A stretch of 64,000 bases of DNA from Strigamia acuminata (lineage: Eukaryota > Arthropoda > Chilopoda > Geophilomorpha > Linotaeniidae), in assembly GCA_949358305.1 (NCBI GenBank), contig OX442314.1, forward strand, positions 30,241,118-30,305,117, written 5' to 3'. The translations under genes and the position numbers were made by a program. The notes beneath the pieces were generated by a model that saw nothing but the letters and a program-made list of their open reading frames with translations, ran no database searches and was not told where the DNA came from. Of this stretch, positions 12,469 through 23,037 are shown piece after piece. Numbering within the stretch: position 1 is the stretch's first letter; each line of letters opens with the position of its first letter.

Positions 12469-14031
12469 ATATTGTTATGTTTGTTATGACTAAATGTAAT
12501 TTAGACCGATAATATAAAGATATATTATCATTATTCAATAAAGTAAAGCAGGTATTCTTGCTTTATCGCGGATACATGACGAGAAACACAGTTTCGAATG
12601 TATTTCCGTTCTGTGTATCCATTTCCTGTCCCCGGTATCCAGTTCCGGTTTGTGCTAAAGGATTAGCATAATCCAAGTTTGCATCTCCGTATCCACTTCC
12701 TGCGATACGAGATTGGTGGAACTTAATCCCACCGAGTATAAAACTCCCTGACAACAGGAAGTTAAGTTAGTCTTGTTTTCTGGTTATTTGGTATGTCCGC
12801 ATGTCAAATAGCCGTTTCTTACTCAGGGCATGGTCCTACCGGACCATGCATAGCATGGCTCTGCTGAGCCATGCAACCCCCGTCAACTGAAGGCGAAGTT
12901 CGGACTATTAATGTTTCCGTCAAACGGTCTTGCCGAGGAGAAAGCCTCCCGCATAAGTATCCTCGTGGTCGGACAATAGAATCACGTGTGATACCAAAGT
13001 ATTTAGTAACCGTCAGTAGCACTGTTACTGCAAGAGATTGACTCCATCACCTGATGGTGCCAAAGCAGTCTGCATGCAAAACATGCAGTTACCGCCAGTA
13101 GCACTATGTGTTTGGGAAGGTTATATCTCTTCGGTGATGGTGCCAAAGCAGTCTACTTATGAGTAGTATCTCGGGTGATTAATTCTGTTGTGCAGAACTG
13201 CGGGCTATATCCCCCTGAATACCAGTGCCGTCTCTCACCGCACTGTTATTTAGGGCACGCGCGATACTGTTCTGCTCAGCAAGGCAAACTTTGACGGCAA
13301 TTGTGTGTTGCGATGTTTAACCCTAATTCATTTTATAGTTAATACGGAGTAATAAACATTAATTGTTTGAACTTGACAACAAGTAAACAACCGAAGTAAG
13401 TCACGAGACTTATTTCACTGTATGACGAATCAAATTCGTAACAATAAATTGAATACAATTTATTGAGTTAATTTATTAAACTCACAACATCGCGAATTAA
13501 ATATAATTCGCAAGCGGAACCTTGGCGAATAAATGACTTCATTTATTCATTACCAATTTCCAACTCTAGTTGTGGCGGTGCACATGAGTCAACCGCACCT
13601 CTCGGATCGAACCAGACAGCATTACACGGACCATTACACGATATACGAACCTGGAACGCGAACGAAGCAGTTCCACGATTACGAAGCGCCGACGGAAGCC
13701 GCGAGGACACAGCCAGCCCGGCTACGCGTAGATGACATCTTTTAACTCGGTCGAGCGGGCGTTTTGCCGTTCCCGAACCCCGGATCACCAATAACCGTAA
13801 TGTTATTATTTTAGGGTCATTCGGCCATTTTATTGTATAGTTAAATGTGCTTTTAACTTGCCAAATGTCGGCATTAGTTTATGTATAACTTCTAGTATTG
13901 ATTATATTGTTTAACGACAATAAATGTTATGATTTGAGAAACTATTCTTGTCTTTATTATCTCGTATTAATCACTTATTCACGCGACTTATATCCGGTAC
14001 TATCATGCGATAGGAGTTGTGGTCGTCACCG
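12469..14031. mobile_element. Decayed mobile element of uncertain class, next to the NACHT gene stop codon
   Basis: The stretch is bounded by the same 8-mer, TCACAAAC, at 12461-12468 and 14032-14039. Inside are two AATAAA signals (about 12538 and 13918), a duplicated segment around 'ggtgccaaagcagtct' (about 13060 and 13140), GC-richer blocks, and fragments that could be coding but are broken (12819-13022, 13543-13791). The start after the repeat (atatTGTTATG) resembles BEL/Pao-type LTR starts, but I find no matching inverted ends, no second LTR, reverse transcriptase or transposase. It may be a solo LTR or a truncated element. Confidence 0.4.
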
Positions 14032-17000
14032 TCACAAACTATCTCTCATAAAACGATCGGGCGATCCATAGTTGAAATCATGTAGTACATTAACATTAAG
14101 CGAGTGCCTTCTAATGTCAATTAATGGTAATAAATAGCTGTAATGTGATTCTAAACACACTTGATCCCAACGGCTGCACTTGAGTCCTTCGATCAATTCT
14201 AATACTTCTTTCTCAGTCTCTTCGTCTTTTGCGGAAGAAGTAAATTGTATTGTTTTTAAATTTGATTCGTTTCCGCCGTTGGCCCTCAAACAATTCATGT
14301 ATGTGAATAAATTTAAAGTCAAACTAGGGACAGGTATTTCAATTACTAGAGTCACAATTGGACTGTTTTGAATGGATTTTGCTATCATGATTTCATTATC
14401 ATTTAAATTATGTTGAAATTTCAGATGTAATGTTTGTAGATTTGTCCAGGCACTAACAAAAATGCTTCTATATTCAATTGTATCTATAAAAAGTTGTAAA
14501 TATTTAACGCTGTTAAAACCAACCCATGTTGGGCATTTCTCAATCAAATTATTAAGTTCCGTTGTGGAACAACCAAACTGAGATGGCTCCAACTCAGTTA
14601 TTGCTTCAATATTTGTAGGACTCGTTAGTTTCAAATATTTAAAGCAATTTTTTAGTGATATTGGTGGCCTGCAAGTGAGGGTACAACAATCTAGTTCTAC
14701 GAAACTGTAGTTCTTGGTTCCACCGTTGGTAATATCGTACAAATCCACATCATTAAGGGAACAACTGAAAGAAGTCAAGCAATTTGATTGAGCAGCGGCG
14801 CTGAAAAGATCGCTCATATTCATCTCTTGCCAACTTCTATCTAATGCGAGATGTTCGACTTGATTATTCTCTAATAGATCGATAACGAATTTTTTTGATA
14901 GTTCATTTCCAACGTGAATTCGTAAATAACTATATTTGATTTGTTTGAATGTTTTCTCCTGCATTATCGTTTTGAGTGGCAATCCTAAATTTGTCCTGTG
15001 GGTTACCAAAGCACACGATTCGATGTGCGGTGATGCAGCAAAACTTAAGCATTCATTTAATGTCCCATGAAATGGACTTGGGTTTGAAAAGATTTCTTGC
15101 AAATTAGGCGATGCACACGTGTACAATATTAACTTTTCACTATAATTTTTTCGCACGGTTATTTCCAAGCGCGTTGTGAAATTTTCAGAGAATAATTCTG
15201 AAGGAATTTGTCCATCAGTTGCGAGTTGTTTAATTTTTCCACTATCGCATCCATATTTTAATAAATTCCTACTTGCGGGTAAATTACCGTTTAGTACGGA
15301 ATAAAGGCGTTGTAAATCAATGTGGGAAGGAATAAAATTATCCAGATATTTGCTGTTTGAGATATTAATTGTGGAACAATCTGCAATTAGTTGCACAGTT
15401 AGATCATTGTCTAAACAGAACCAAACACTGAATGGCTCTATTTTGGTGAGCAGAAGATCCAAGTCTTTGCCTAGTAAACTTGCTGTAAACGGCAATATTA
15501 GAGATGTTCGTCCGCTTTTCCGGAAATGATTTACAATGGATTCTAAACTGCCTTTGATGAGTGCAGATTCGTTGGATTTCAAGTGAATGGAAAGAACAAA
15601 GGCAGCCGCAAATTCCATGATTGACAAGTGGAATGCTTCGTAATGAAGTTTCGATGCGAAAAAAGTCACTTGTTTGTGGTTGATTAACAGTCCGAGTTGA
15701 TAAATCTCATGTGTTAGGTCATTTGGATCAAACGTCAAATCACTTTGGAGTATTTTTTCGACGCATAATTCCCCAAATTGTTTCATTTGTTCCCGAATTC
15801 TGTCCGGTGATGAACTGGAATTAAATAGGTCGAACTCACTGTCGGTATTTAGAATCCCACGTTTCACACAAGTGTGTCTGAGAATGGAACTAAATAGCTT
15901 CTTGTATAGGTCGGTTTTGGACGAGAAATGTCCAAAATCTTTGTCGTTTTCCATGATTATTGGTAACATCATTAGGTATAAAGGGGAATTAAACAACTCC
16001 AGCTGCGAGGACAAACGTTCGATTATATCATTGACATTTTGTTCGGGGAAGAATTTTTTCAAAAATTCCCTTTTGGCAGTGATGCTCTGAATCCCCAAAA
16101 TGCTGACTCGCTTGTCCCAGAACTCGCGACTGTTGTACATTTCTCCGAACAATTCATCACGTTCTTCTTTGGTTAACTTGAATAAGCCCGTTCTACACAA
16201 TGTAAGTACTGTTGAATCACTGTATCTTTGTTTGTATAACACTTTCACTGTTTCGCTCCGGTCCTCCAATGGCAATTCGTCTAAACCGTCCAATACGAAT
16301 AGAATTTCTTTCTCATGTCTGGTCAATATTTGCTTCATATTGATCTGTTCTTGTTGTCGATAACCACATCGTTCTCCAACTTTGATAATTGCATTCTCGA
16401 TAGTTCGTTGTTGTAGTTCTCGTAATGGTATGAAGAATACCAATTTGAAGTCGATGTATTCTTTATTCGTTGCCCAATCGAAGGCCAGTTTCGTCGCGAG
16501 TGTCGTTTTACCAAAACCGGGCTGTCCTTCAATGAGTATCCTACGTGGTTTTGCCTTGTAAATCGGGTGGAATATCTCTTGGATTTCTATGGACCTTTCC
16601 GAGTGGCTGAGTTGGAGTTGGACATAATGAACCTCTAACGATAATTCGGAGCTTTCGTCTATCCACGCAACTTTTGGTAATTTTAACTCCGTGTAAAATG
16701 CTTGGAGTTTAGCTTTGAGAACCTCACATTGTTTATTGCCTTCACTATCGAAGGTTGTGCAGCAATTTTTGATTTCCTCGTTCGGTGCACTGGTGGCTGT
16801 TGTAAAGAGAATTATGTTTTTGTCTTAGATATGAGTTTGATTAAGAAAATGATGATACTAACCTCCGGCAACTGGTTGAAAGTAGTTATATATTGTAGGT
16901 TGTTTGTATACGTGTGGTTGGGCCGTAATCGTGTTTTTTGAATCTGCAATTGTTAATTGCACATTTCCACTGTTGCTGTTGCTGCTACTACTGCCATCAC

Positions 17001-17034
17001 ATTTACCACAACATGTATTCGGCCGGTTCCCCAT
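14032..17034 (-). CDS. NACHT-domain NTPase with leucine-rich C-terminus (NLR-like)
   Basis: Two coding exons: 17034-16863 and 16796-14032, joined in phase (donor CCGGAG|gttagt, acceptor acaacag), 978 residues. A likely 5' UTR intron ends near 17060. The NACHT module is clear: Walker A GQPGFGKTT at 148-156, sensor-type LTLCRTG near 256, and Walker B EILFVLDGLDELP at 221-233, the LDGLDEL form typical of NACHT rather than NB-ARC. A helical region follows, then about 450 residues with leucine-rich, LRR-like spacing. No CARD, Pyrin, Death or TIR domain precedes NACHT. Instead the protein begins MGNRPNTCCGKC, a Gly2 start followed by cysteines that could be lipid-modified, then a Ser/Asn-rich linker. 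In other animals NACHT-LRR proteins are cytosolic immune sensors that oligomerise; that role here is inference. The 3' end abuts a mobile element. Confidence 0.85.
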
Positions 17035-17059
17035 GAGCGTAGAATTAAAAACAGGTATC

Positions 17060-18570
17060 TGTAAAATATATTTAATGGATTCTTAGTGCAGACTTCTGGT
17101 TCGAACATCGATATTCATAATTTAAAATAAATTAAAATAATTAAAGTTGGTTACTATTTACTTTTAATTGAGTTAAAATTGATTTTTTTTTTTACTGTTT
17201 TATAAAATGTTCATAAATCGAGCTTAATCTCTCTCTTGTTTTCCAGTTTACTGATAATGAACTGATTTTTTTAATTTATCAGACTTGATTAGAAAAGCAT
17301 TTGTTGCACTTCAAAATGTTAAAATGGTTTTTGTATGAAATTTTTTCTTTTTTTTCTTTTAATAAAAAAGGAATATAATTTTGACTCTTACGTAGATTAC
17401 GTAGAATCAAATTGATAAATTTCTAATCCAAATTTTTTATTCCAAAACTATTGAGGTGCAGGGTGCTGGCAATTTCCTCGATTATATAACCCTTTACAAC
17501 AATTGAATTATTTCATTAGGTACGTTCAAAGTTTCGGTTTATGCCGTTTATAAAACGGCCAAAATACTACGCTAAATAAATGTGAAAAGACTGAATACCC
17601 ATTAAGTTTATTAATGGCACTGACTTGTGAGTGGGAAGCTAAGGGTTTTTGTCAAAACACAAAATAGTAGAAATGACAGTAGTGGTGCTAAACCTTTGGC
17701 CACCACTGTAGTTTGTCATGTCTAGAGAGAGTTTACTGCTATATAATAAAATCTTGAGATAAATTAGTGTGAGTAATGTTACTTACAATTGGGGAAAAAT
17801 GAATTTTGTACTACATACACGCGAAATCGTCTAGATCTCTCTTTTTGAGGTCACAATGGCGAGGAGTATGTTCAGTATTCTGATCTTATCAACCGAAATG
17901 TATTTTGTGACGCAAAAAGTATTATTATTAGATAAGATAATATTTCTAGTGAGAACTGGAAGCGGTAGGATGTGAATGCATCACCCAGTCATGAGTTTAA
18001 TGATAAATTATAAGACTTTGAATATGATTTTCAAAGTTATTTTATTTCTACATCAGACAAAAAATTTTAAGATGAGCATTTTGTCGAGCTGTATTGACAA
18101 ATGAGATGCTCTGGTGGTTTCATGCGGAAACTATACAGTATGTGAACTATAGTGCTAAAAATGCGATTATTTTAGTTTATTTTATTTTATTTTATTTATT
18201 TTATTTTGTTTTAAATAAAGACTTTGAACTCAGTGAAGTAGTAGCTTCTTGGATAATGGACTTGTGTGGGAAAGCCGTTATTGTACCACAGACCGAAATA
18301 CTACTAGACTGCGCACTGCTAATGGCGCTCAGCTTGTGAGAAGAGGAGAAGGCATTGCTGGATTGAAGTGACATTATGGTAATACATACATTACAAAGTG
18401 TGAGTACAATGCAGTAATATGAGAACCAAAGCAGCTAATTTCAGTCTAGAGTTTAGGAAATGTTTTTGTTCACAATTTCAATCCTAAAATATAAATTGGA
18501 GTACAACATCACACAAAATATTTTCCTGGGGTGCAGATAATAGCTAATTCTAGTATGTCATGCTAAAAAC
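17060..18570. other. Intergenic, AT-rich, no supported gene
   Basis: Upstream of the NACHT gene. Contains poly-T tracts and short open frames (for example 18094-18339) with low-complexity translations and no recognisable domain. It should include the NACHT promoter and a 5' non-coding exon, which I cannot place. Confidence 0.4.
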
Positions 18571-18574
18571 TGTG

Positions 18575-18785
18575 TTCTATTAGAGATTTTTCCTGTTCTG
18601 AGGCAGATTTTTCCTGTTCTGAGGCAGATTTTTCCTGTTCTAAGGCAGATTTTTCCTGTTCTGAGGCAGATTTTTCCTGTTCTGAGGCAGATTTTTCCTG
18701 TTCTGAGGCAGATTTTTCCTGTTCTGAGGCAGATTTTTCCTGTTCTGAGGCAGATTTTTCCTGTTCTGAGGCAGATTTTTACCAC
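18575..18785. repeat. 21-bp minisatellite, about ten copies
   Basis: Near-perfect copies of cagatttttcctgttctgag plus g. The reverse strand is open through the array as repeats of ICLRTGK, because 21 is a multiple of three; this is a by-product of the repeat, not a gene. Confidence 0.95.
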
Positions 18786-18837
18786 AATTGTGGTGTTCTG
18801 TGTACGGTTCTCACATTAATTCTGTGTAATGTGAAAA

Positions 18838-19075
18838 GCACTCACATTATGCATGTGTAACGTTGAAAGTCCTCACATTATGTTTGTGTAACATTAAAAG
18901 TCCTCACATTATGTTTGTGTAACATTAAAAGTCCTCACATTATGTTTGTGTAACATTAAAAGTCCTCACATTATGTTTGTGTAACATTAAAAGTCCTCAC
19001 ATTATGTTTGTGTAACATTAAAAGTCCTCACATTATGTTTGTGTAACATTAAAAGTCCTCGCCTTATACCAGTGT
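18838..19075. repeat. 31-bp minisatellite, about eight copies
   Basis: Tandem copies of a 31-bp unit starting cattatgtttgtgtaacatt and ending aaaagtcctca; outer copies are diverged, inner ones nearly identical. There are no unique spacers, so this is not a CRISPR-like array. Confidence 0.95.
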
Positions 19076-19890
19076 ATCAATTTATGTTTTCACATAGTTG
19101 CTGTGTATTATTGCTGGTTCGTATTTAGCTGGCAAATCTTCGTTTGGTTCTCACATTATATGGTCTTCTTCTGGACAAAAAATCACAAATTTCTCTAATA
19201 ATTTTGTGACAGTTTGATTTGATTTAATATGCTGATCAAATCCCTCTAAGCATTTTTTAATTGATACATTAGAACTTGTGGTTCTCATAATGTATGTCCT
19301 CTGATAGGGTTCTCATAAGCTAGTGGAAACAAGTATGGGTGGGTTTGGTTTAGTTAGCTGTAATGAGTGCTTTTAAAAGCTCCCTTGGCCGAGTAAAGCT
19401 TCATTTTATTTTATTTCAATTTTTTTTTTTTACATGAAAGCTAGTTCTTAAAACTTTATTTTACAGCTATAGTGTACTGTAATTGTCTCGGTACTTTATT
19501 TTTTGCCATAAACATCGTAGTTAAGTGCGCATTCACAGTTCATCTTCAACTACCGGTACCTGTTGCAGGCCGTTAGGCCCGTTCTTCATTCCATAAGTTT
19601 TTCCTTGTAAAACCCAAACAAACCAACTCAAAAACAAAACCAAAACCAAAAACCACAAACGTTATACAAAAAACGTTCCCCAACACCACCTCCAAATTTC
19701 CATATGTTTATCTAACTTTTAATTGCTTTCCTATTTATTTTTTTAAAACTGGATGTTTATTGAAAGTGATAAGGGGTATATGTTCCCAACATGTATTGTA
19801 ATGTACAACAAACGTTACATACAATGATAACGTATTATGATAGCAGATTTGCGGAGCTGGCAGAATTAATTTGCTCCGCTAAATGTAATC
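19076..19890. other. Intergenic, no supported gene
   Basis: AT-rich stretch between the 31-bp array and the zinc-finger duplication block. I see only diverged remnants of the adjacent repeat and short poly-T runs. Confidence 0.4.
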
Positions 19891-19899
19891 ATCTTGAAC

Positions 19900-21795
19900 G
19901 TTTGAAATTGCTCGTTTTCAAATTATAAAATTTAATTCAGAACATACAAAAACGTGAAAGTGAAAGAAATTTTTACATTTCATTTACAATGCAAGAACGT
20001 GTTTTAAAATTGAAAATGAACCGAGAAAATAATATAGAATTCTACTTGTCAAGAATTCAAAGTAATAAGTATGTTACTTTAAAAAGTGAAATGCACAAAA
20101 AAAACAAAAAATTGGCGTTTGAATTTAAGAATTATAAACAGAATGAACGAAACGAAAGTTTTTAAATTTCTATTCCTTCTTAAAATGCTTTTTCTCCTGT
20201 ATGGGTTAAAAAATGTTTTCTTACATCCCCATTTCGATTACTAAAATAATCACACAATTGGCACTTGAATGGTTTTTCTCCTGTGTGGGTTAATAAATGA
20301 CTCTTTAAATTTCCTCTTACACTGCAGGAATAATTACACAAATGGCACTTGAATGGTTTTTCTCCTGTATGGGTCAATAGATGTCTTCTTAAAGTCCTAC
20401 TTTGAACACTGGAATAATCACACAAATGGCACTTGAATGGTTTATTTCCAGTGTGGGTTAAAAGATGTGTTTTTAAGGTCCCATTTTGAGCCGAACAATA
20501 ATCACACAAATGGCACTTGAATGGTTTTTCTCCTGTGTGGGTTAATAAGTGACTGTTTAAATGCCCACTTTGATTGCAAGAATAATCACACAAATGGCAC
20601 TTGAATGGTCTTTCTCTAGTATGGGTTAATAAATGTGTTTTTAAGGTCCCATTTTGAGTGCAAGAATAATCACACAAATGGCACTTGAATGGTTTTTCTC
20701 CTGTGTGGGTTAGTAGATGTCTTCTTAAATGCCCACTATGAACCGCACAATAATCACACAAATGGCACTTGAATGATTTTTCTCCAGTGTGAATTCGCAT
20801 GTGGACAGTCATGCAAAATTTAAGTCGAAATGAAAGTGAACACATTTGACATTTGAAAGGCTTTTCACCAGTGTGTTTAAGCATGTGCTGTTGCAATAAG
20901 TACACGTATGAACACGAATAATCACACAGATTACAATTGTAATCCTCACGTGTTCTCTTCATTTTGTTTACTTCAACGACAATGAAATGAAATGACAATG
21001 AAATGAACGTAGTCTGAAATGAAAAAAATAAGAATAAAATAATAATAATTAAGTTCGAAAACGATTAACTTAATTAGACACACTTTAAAAAATATTGGTT
21101 TGTACAAACTCTGAACAGAAAAAACGCCGTATGGAAAGGTGGGAAGGTCGGGGCATCGCCGCTAATGGTTCGAATTCAGTTCGGCGAGTTAGGCCTAACG
21201 TTCGATGCACGATTGTGCCGAACTTTATAAACCGAGAAAAAAATCTCGTAACACCCAAAAGAATGTGATTTATCTATTCTCCTATCTTTACCTTAATCTG
21301 CTTACACTTTGGAACCTTTCAAACGTCATAAACATGCATTTAATCGAGGATGTATGAAAAAGTGCGATATAACAAAACACAATAAGAAAGATCAAACGAA
21401 GGTTGCCGTAGAAACTATAAGTGCATAATAGCGCCGACTAGTGACATTATTAGAACTAAACACAATACAACAAAGACACAAACACTACAAATTGAATGCA
21501 CATTGCAAATGGTTTAAATTAATTGAAAAAATATAAAACCAAACCTAAAATAAGTCAGTTTTCAATCAATTTTTATTTCATGAATCAAATGTCATTTATT
21601 TTCACGTTTGTTTATTCGTGAAACGAAATTGAAATTTCTAGTTTTAGAACGAGCAATTATATCGAAGCATTGCAGTGAAGCGAGGATTATTTTTATTAGC
21701 ATTGAAATAAAATTTCAAAGCTTAAATTAAAGCTTGTAAAACGAGCAATTTCCAACGTTTAAGCTAAACCATTTAAGCGGATTAAAAAGAATTAC
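19900..21795. repeat. Zinc-finger segmental duplication, copy 1
   Basis: The whole block around the first zinc-finger gene is repeated in direct orientation at about 38,325-40,970 and inverted at about 41,040-42,760. Shared flanks include the 3' segment with 'caatgcaagaacgtgtttta' and the 5' segment with 'gcgccgactagtgacattat'. Copy 1 lacks the foldback and telomere-like arrays found in copy 2. Confidence 0.85.
20180..20962 (-). CDS. C2H2 zinc-finger protein, nine fingers (paralog 1)
   Basis: 260 residues, nearly all fingers of the form FKCxLCDYS...HLLTHT with TGEKPFKC linkers, so a DNA-binding protein presumably nuclear. The start MKRTREDY is chosen because the paralogs at 39369 and 41487 begin the same way; the frame is open 12 codons further upstream. 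An acceptor (ttcatttcag) lies about 60 bp upstream in all three copies, so a 5' non-coding exon is likely. Fingers 1 and 2 ([26 protein letters not shown]) are distinct and conserved among the paralogs; fingers 3-9 are near-identical units that differ mainly in DNA-contact positions. No KRAB, ZAD, BTB or SET domain is present. One linker reads TRERPF and one TGNKPF. Confidence 0.9.
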   Translation of the reverse strand: MKRTREDYNCNLCDYSCSYVYLLQQHMLKHTGEKPFKCQMCSLSFRLKFCMTVHMRIHTGEKSFKCHLCDYCAVHSGHLRRHLLTHTGEKPFKCHLCDYSCTQNGTLKTHLLTHTRERPFKCHLCDYSCNQSGHLNSHLLTHTGEKPFKCHLCDYCSAQNGTLKTHLLTHTGNKPFKCHLCDYSSVQSRTLRRHLLTHTGEKPFKCHLCNYSCSVRGNLKSHLLTHTGEKPFKCQLCDYFSNRNGDVRKHFLTHTGEKAF

Positions 21796-21964
21796 CACGG
21801 AAGGAACGGTTGCTAGATAACATTTGCACACTCGTTTTTTTGCCTCCACACATTTTAGATCATAGGCGGGTCCACCAAACAGGTACCCGACCTAGAGAGA
21901 CTTCGCTGTATATTCGAATTTCTAATTATTCAACTATCATGTGTGATGACACGTTTATAAGTAC

Positions 21965-22923
21965 TGTGGTGATCTCAAAATATTCACCAACTTAGAAGAT
22001 TAAATTAATTATCTTCTAATTAATTTGACTGTGGCACACGCCAAGTCAGATCATGTGACCGAGGGGAGAAATCCTCTCTAGGCACATATCACCCCAGGTT
22101 GTCCGGGGTGAAAACGGTTATTAGCCGTTATGGTGCAATATGGTGTAATAACCACTAGTTGCACCCATTTGAGCTAAGTGCGCAGGTTTTCTGCGCAATA
22201 TTGAAGCGTGCTGGGCTCGCGTCTTGGCTCAAATCGGGACTCTGAAAAATACAACAACAACCTCAACATCACTGCGATATCTGCTCCGACAATACGTATT
22301 GATAGAGGACCGTTGTAACTCAGTTTCACCTGCTATCTTTGTGCCACCCAAAGCACAAAGCCAGCAATTCTGCTTGAATTAGCCGTAGCTAATTCCAGCA
22401 AACGAGAAGAAGAAGTTTCCCGACGATCGTGAACCATCGCCGTCGCTGCCGCGCGAACGACAGCCACCGCCATCGTACGAGAGCCGGACGCCTACAGCCG
22501 TCAACCACCGCCGCCGAGCCGTCGCACGAGCCGTAGAAGGAGCCCACGAGAACCATCGTCTTCGACCATCGTTCGTGAGTTCAGCAAACGAAGACAATTC
22601 GCCTTCGCCTAACAACTGTGTGTTGTTTAAGCGCCATTTTAGCGCTTTGTAGCTTGCAACAGTCGTTGCAAGCCCTTCCATTGTTCCCGCTCATTTCATT
22701 TCGCGACTTGTCGCCATTGTGATATTTTTAACTAGTCATTGTAATTTAAACGAATAAATACATATTTGTGATTTTTATTAATAAAACTGTCTTTTTATTT
22801 CTTTTCCTTAAACTTAACCCCTAGATAATTTAAGGCCGCCGATTGTAAGTCTTTTATAGCATTCACCTGCGGTTTCTGCTTAATTTATTAGAAATTAAGT
22901 GGATAAAAACCCGGATCGCAGCA
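21965..22923 (+). repeat. 5' LTR
   Basis: 959 bp, TG...CA ends. Polyadenylation signals AATAAA at about 22753 and 22780. The reverse strand has a 100-residue open frame (22379-22681), present identically in the other LTR; its Arg/Gly-rich translation looks like a by-product of a GC-rich block. Confidence 0.95.
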
Positions 22924-22925
22924 CG

Positions 22926-22943
22926 TGGGGGCCTGTCCGGGAT
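22926..22943 (+). other. Primer-binding site, tRNA-Pro type
   Basis: TGGGGGCCTGTCCGGGAT begins two bases after the LTR. It matches the 18-nt tRNA-Pro primer site known from gammaretroviruses at 16 of 18 positions by memory. Confidence 0.65.
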
Positions 22944-23037
22944 AGTCATTGTATAAATTTTGATAGTTTAAAATTTACCCGCCATTTTTATCTTGCTTAT
23001 CTTTCTTCTCTATCCTTTCTTTGTCTTCATTTGAAAA

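Noticed and set aside
12469-14031. Firm call of a solo LTR of the BEL/Pao class
   Set aside because: Only the start motif fits; no matching end, internal region or proper 5-bp duplication was found.
18558-18785. ICLRTGK-repeat protein on the reverse strand
   Set aside because: Direct by-product of a 21-bp minisatellite; no promoter, splice or homology support.
18838-19075. CRISPR-like array
   Set aside because: Units are contiguous 31-bp repeats with no unique spacers, in a eukaryotic context.
22379-22681. Antisense 100-residue gene in the LTR
   Set aside because: Conservation between LTRs only reflects their identity; the translation is Arg/Gly-rich and featureless, although antisense genes in LTRs cannot be fully excluded.
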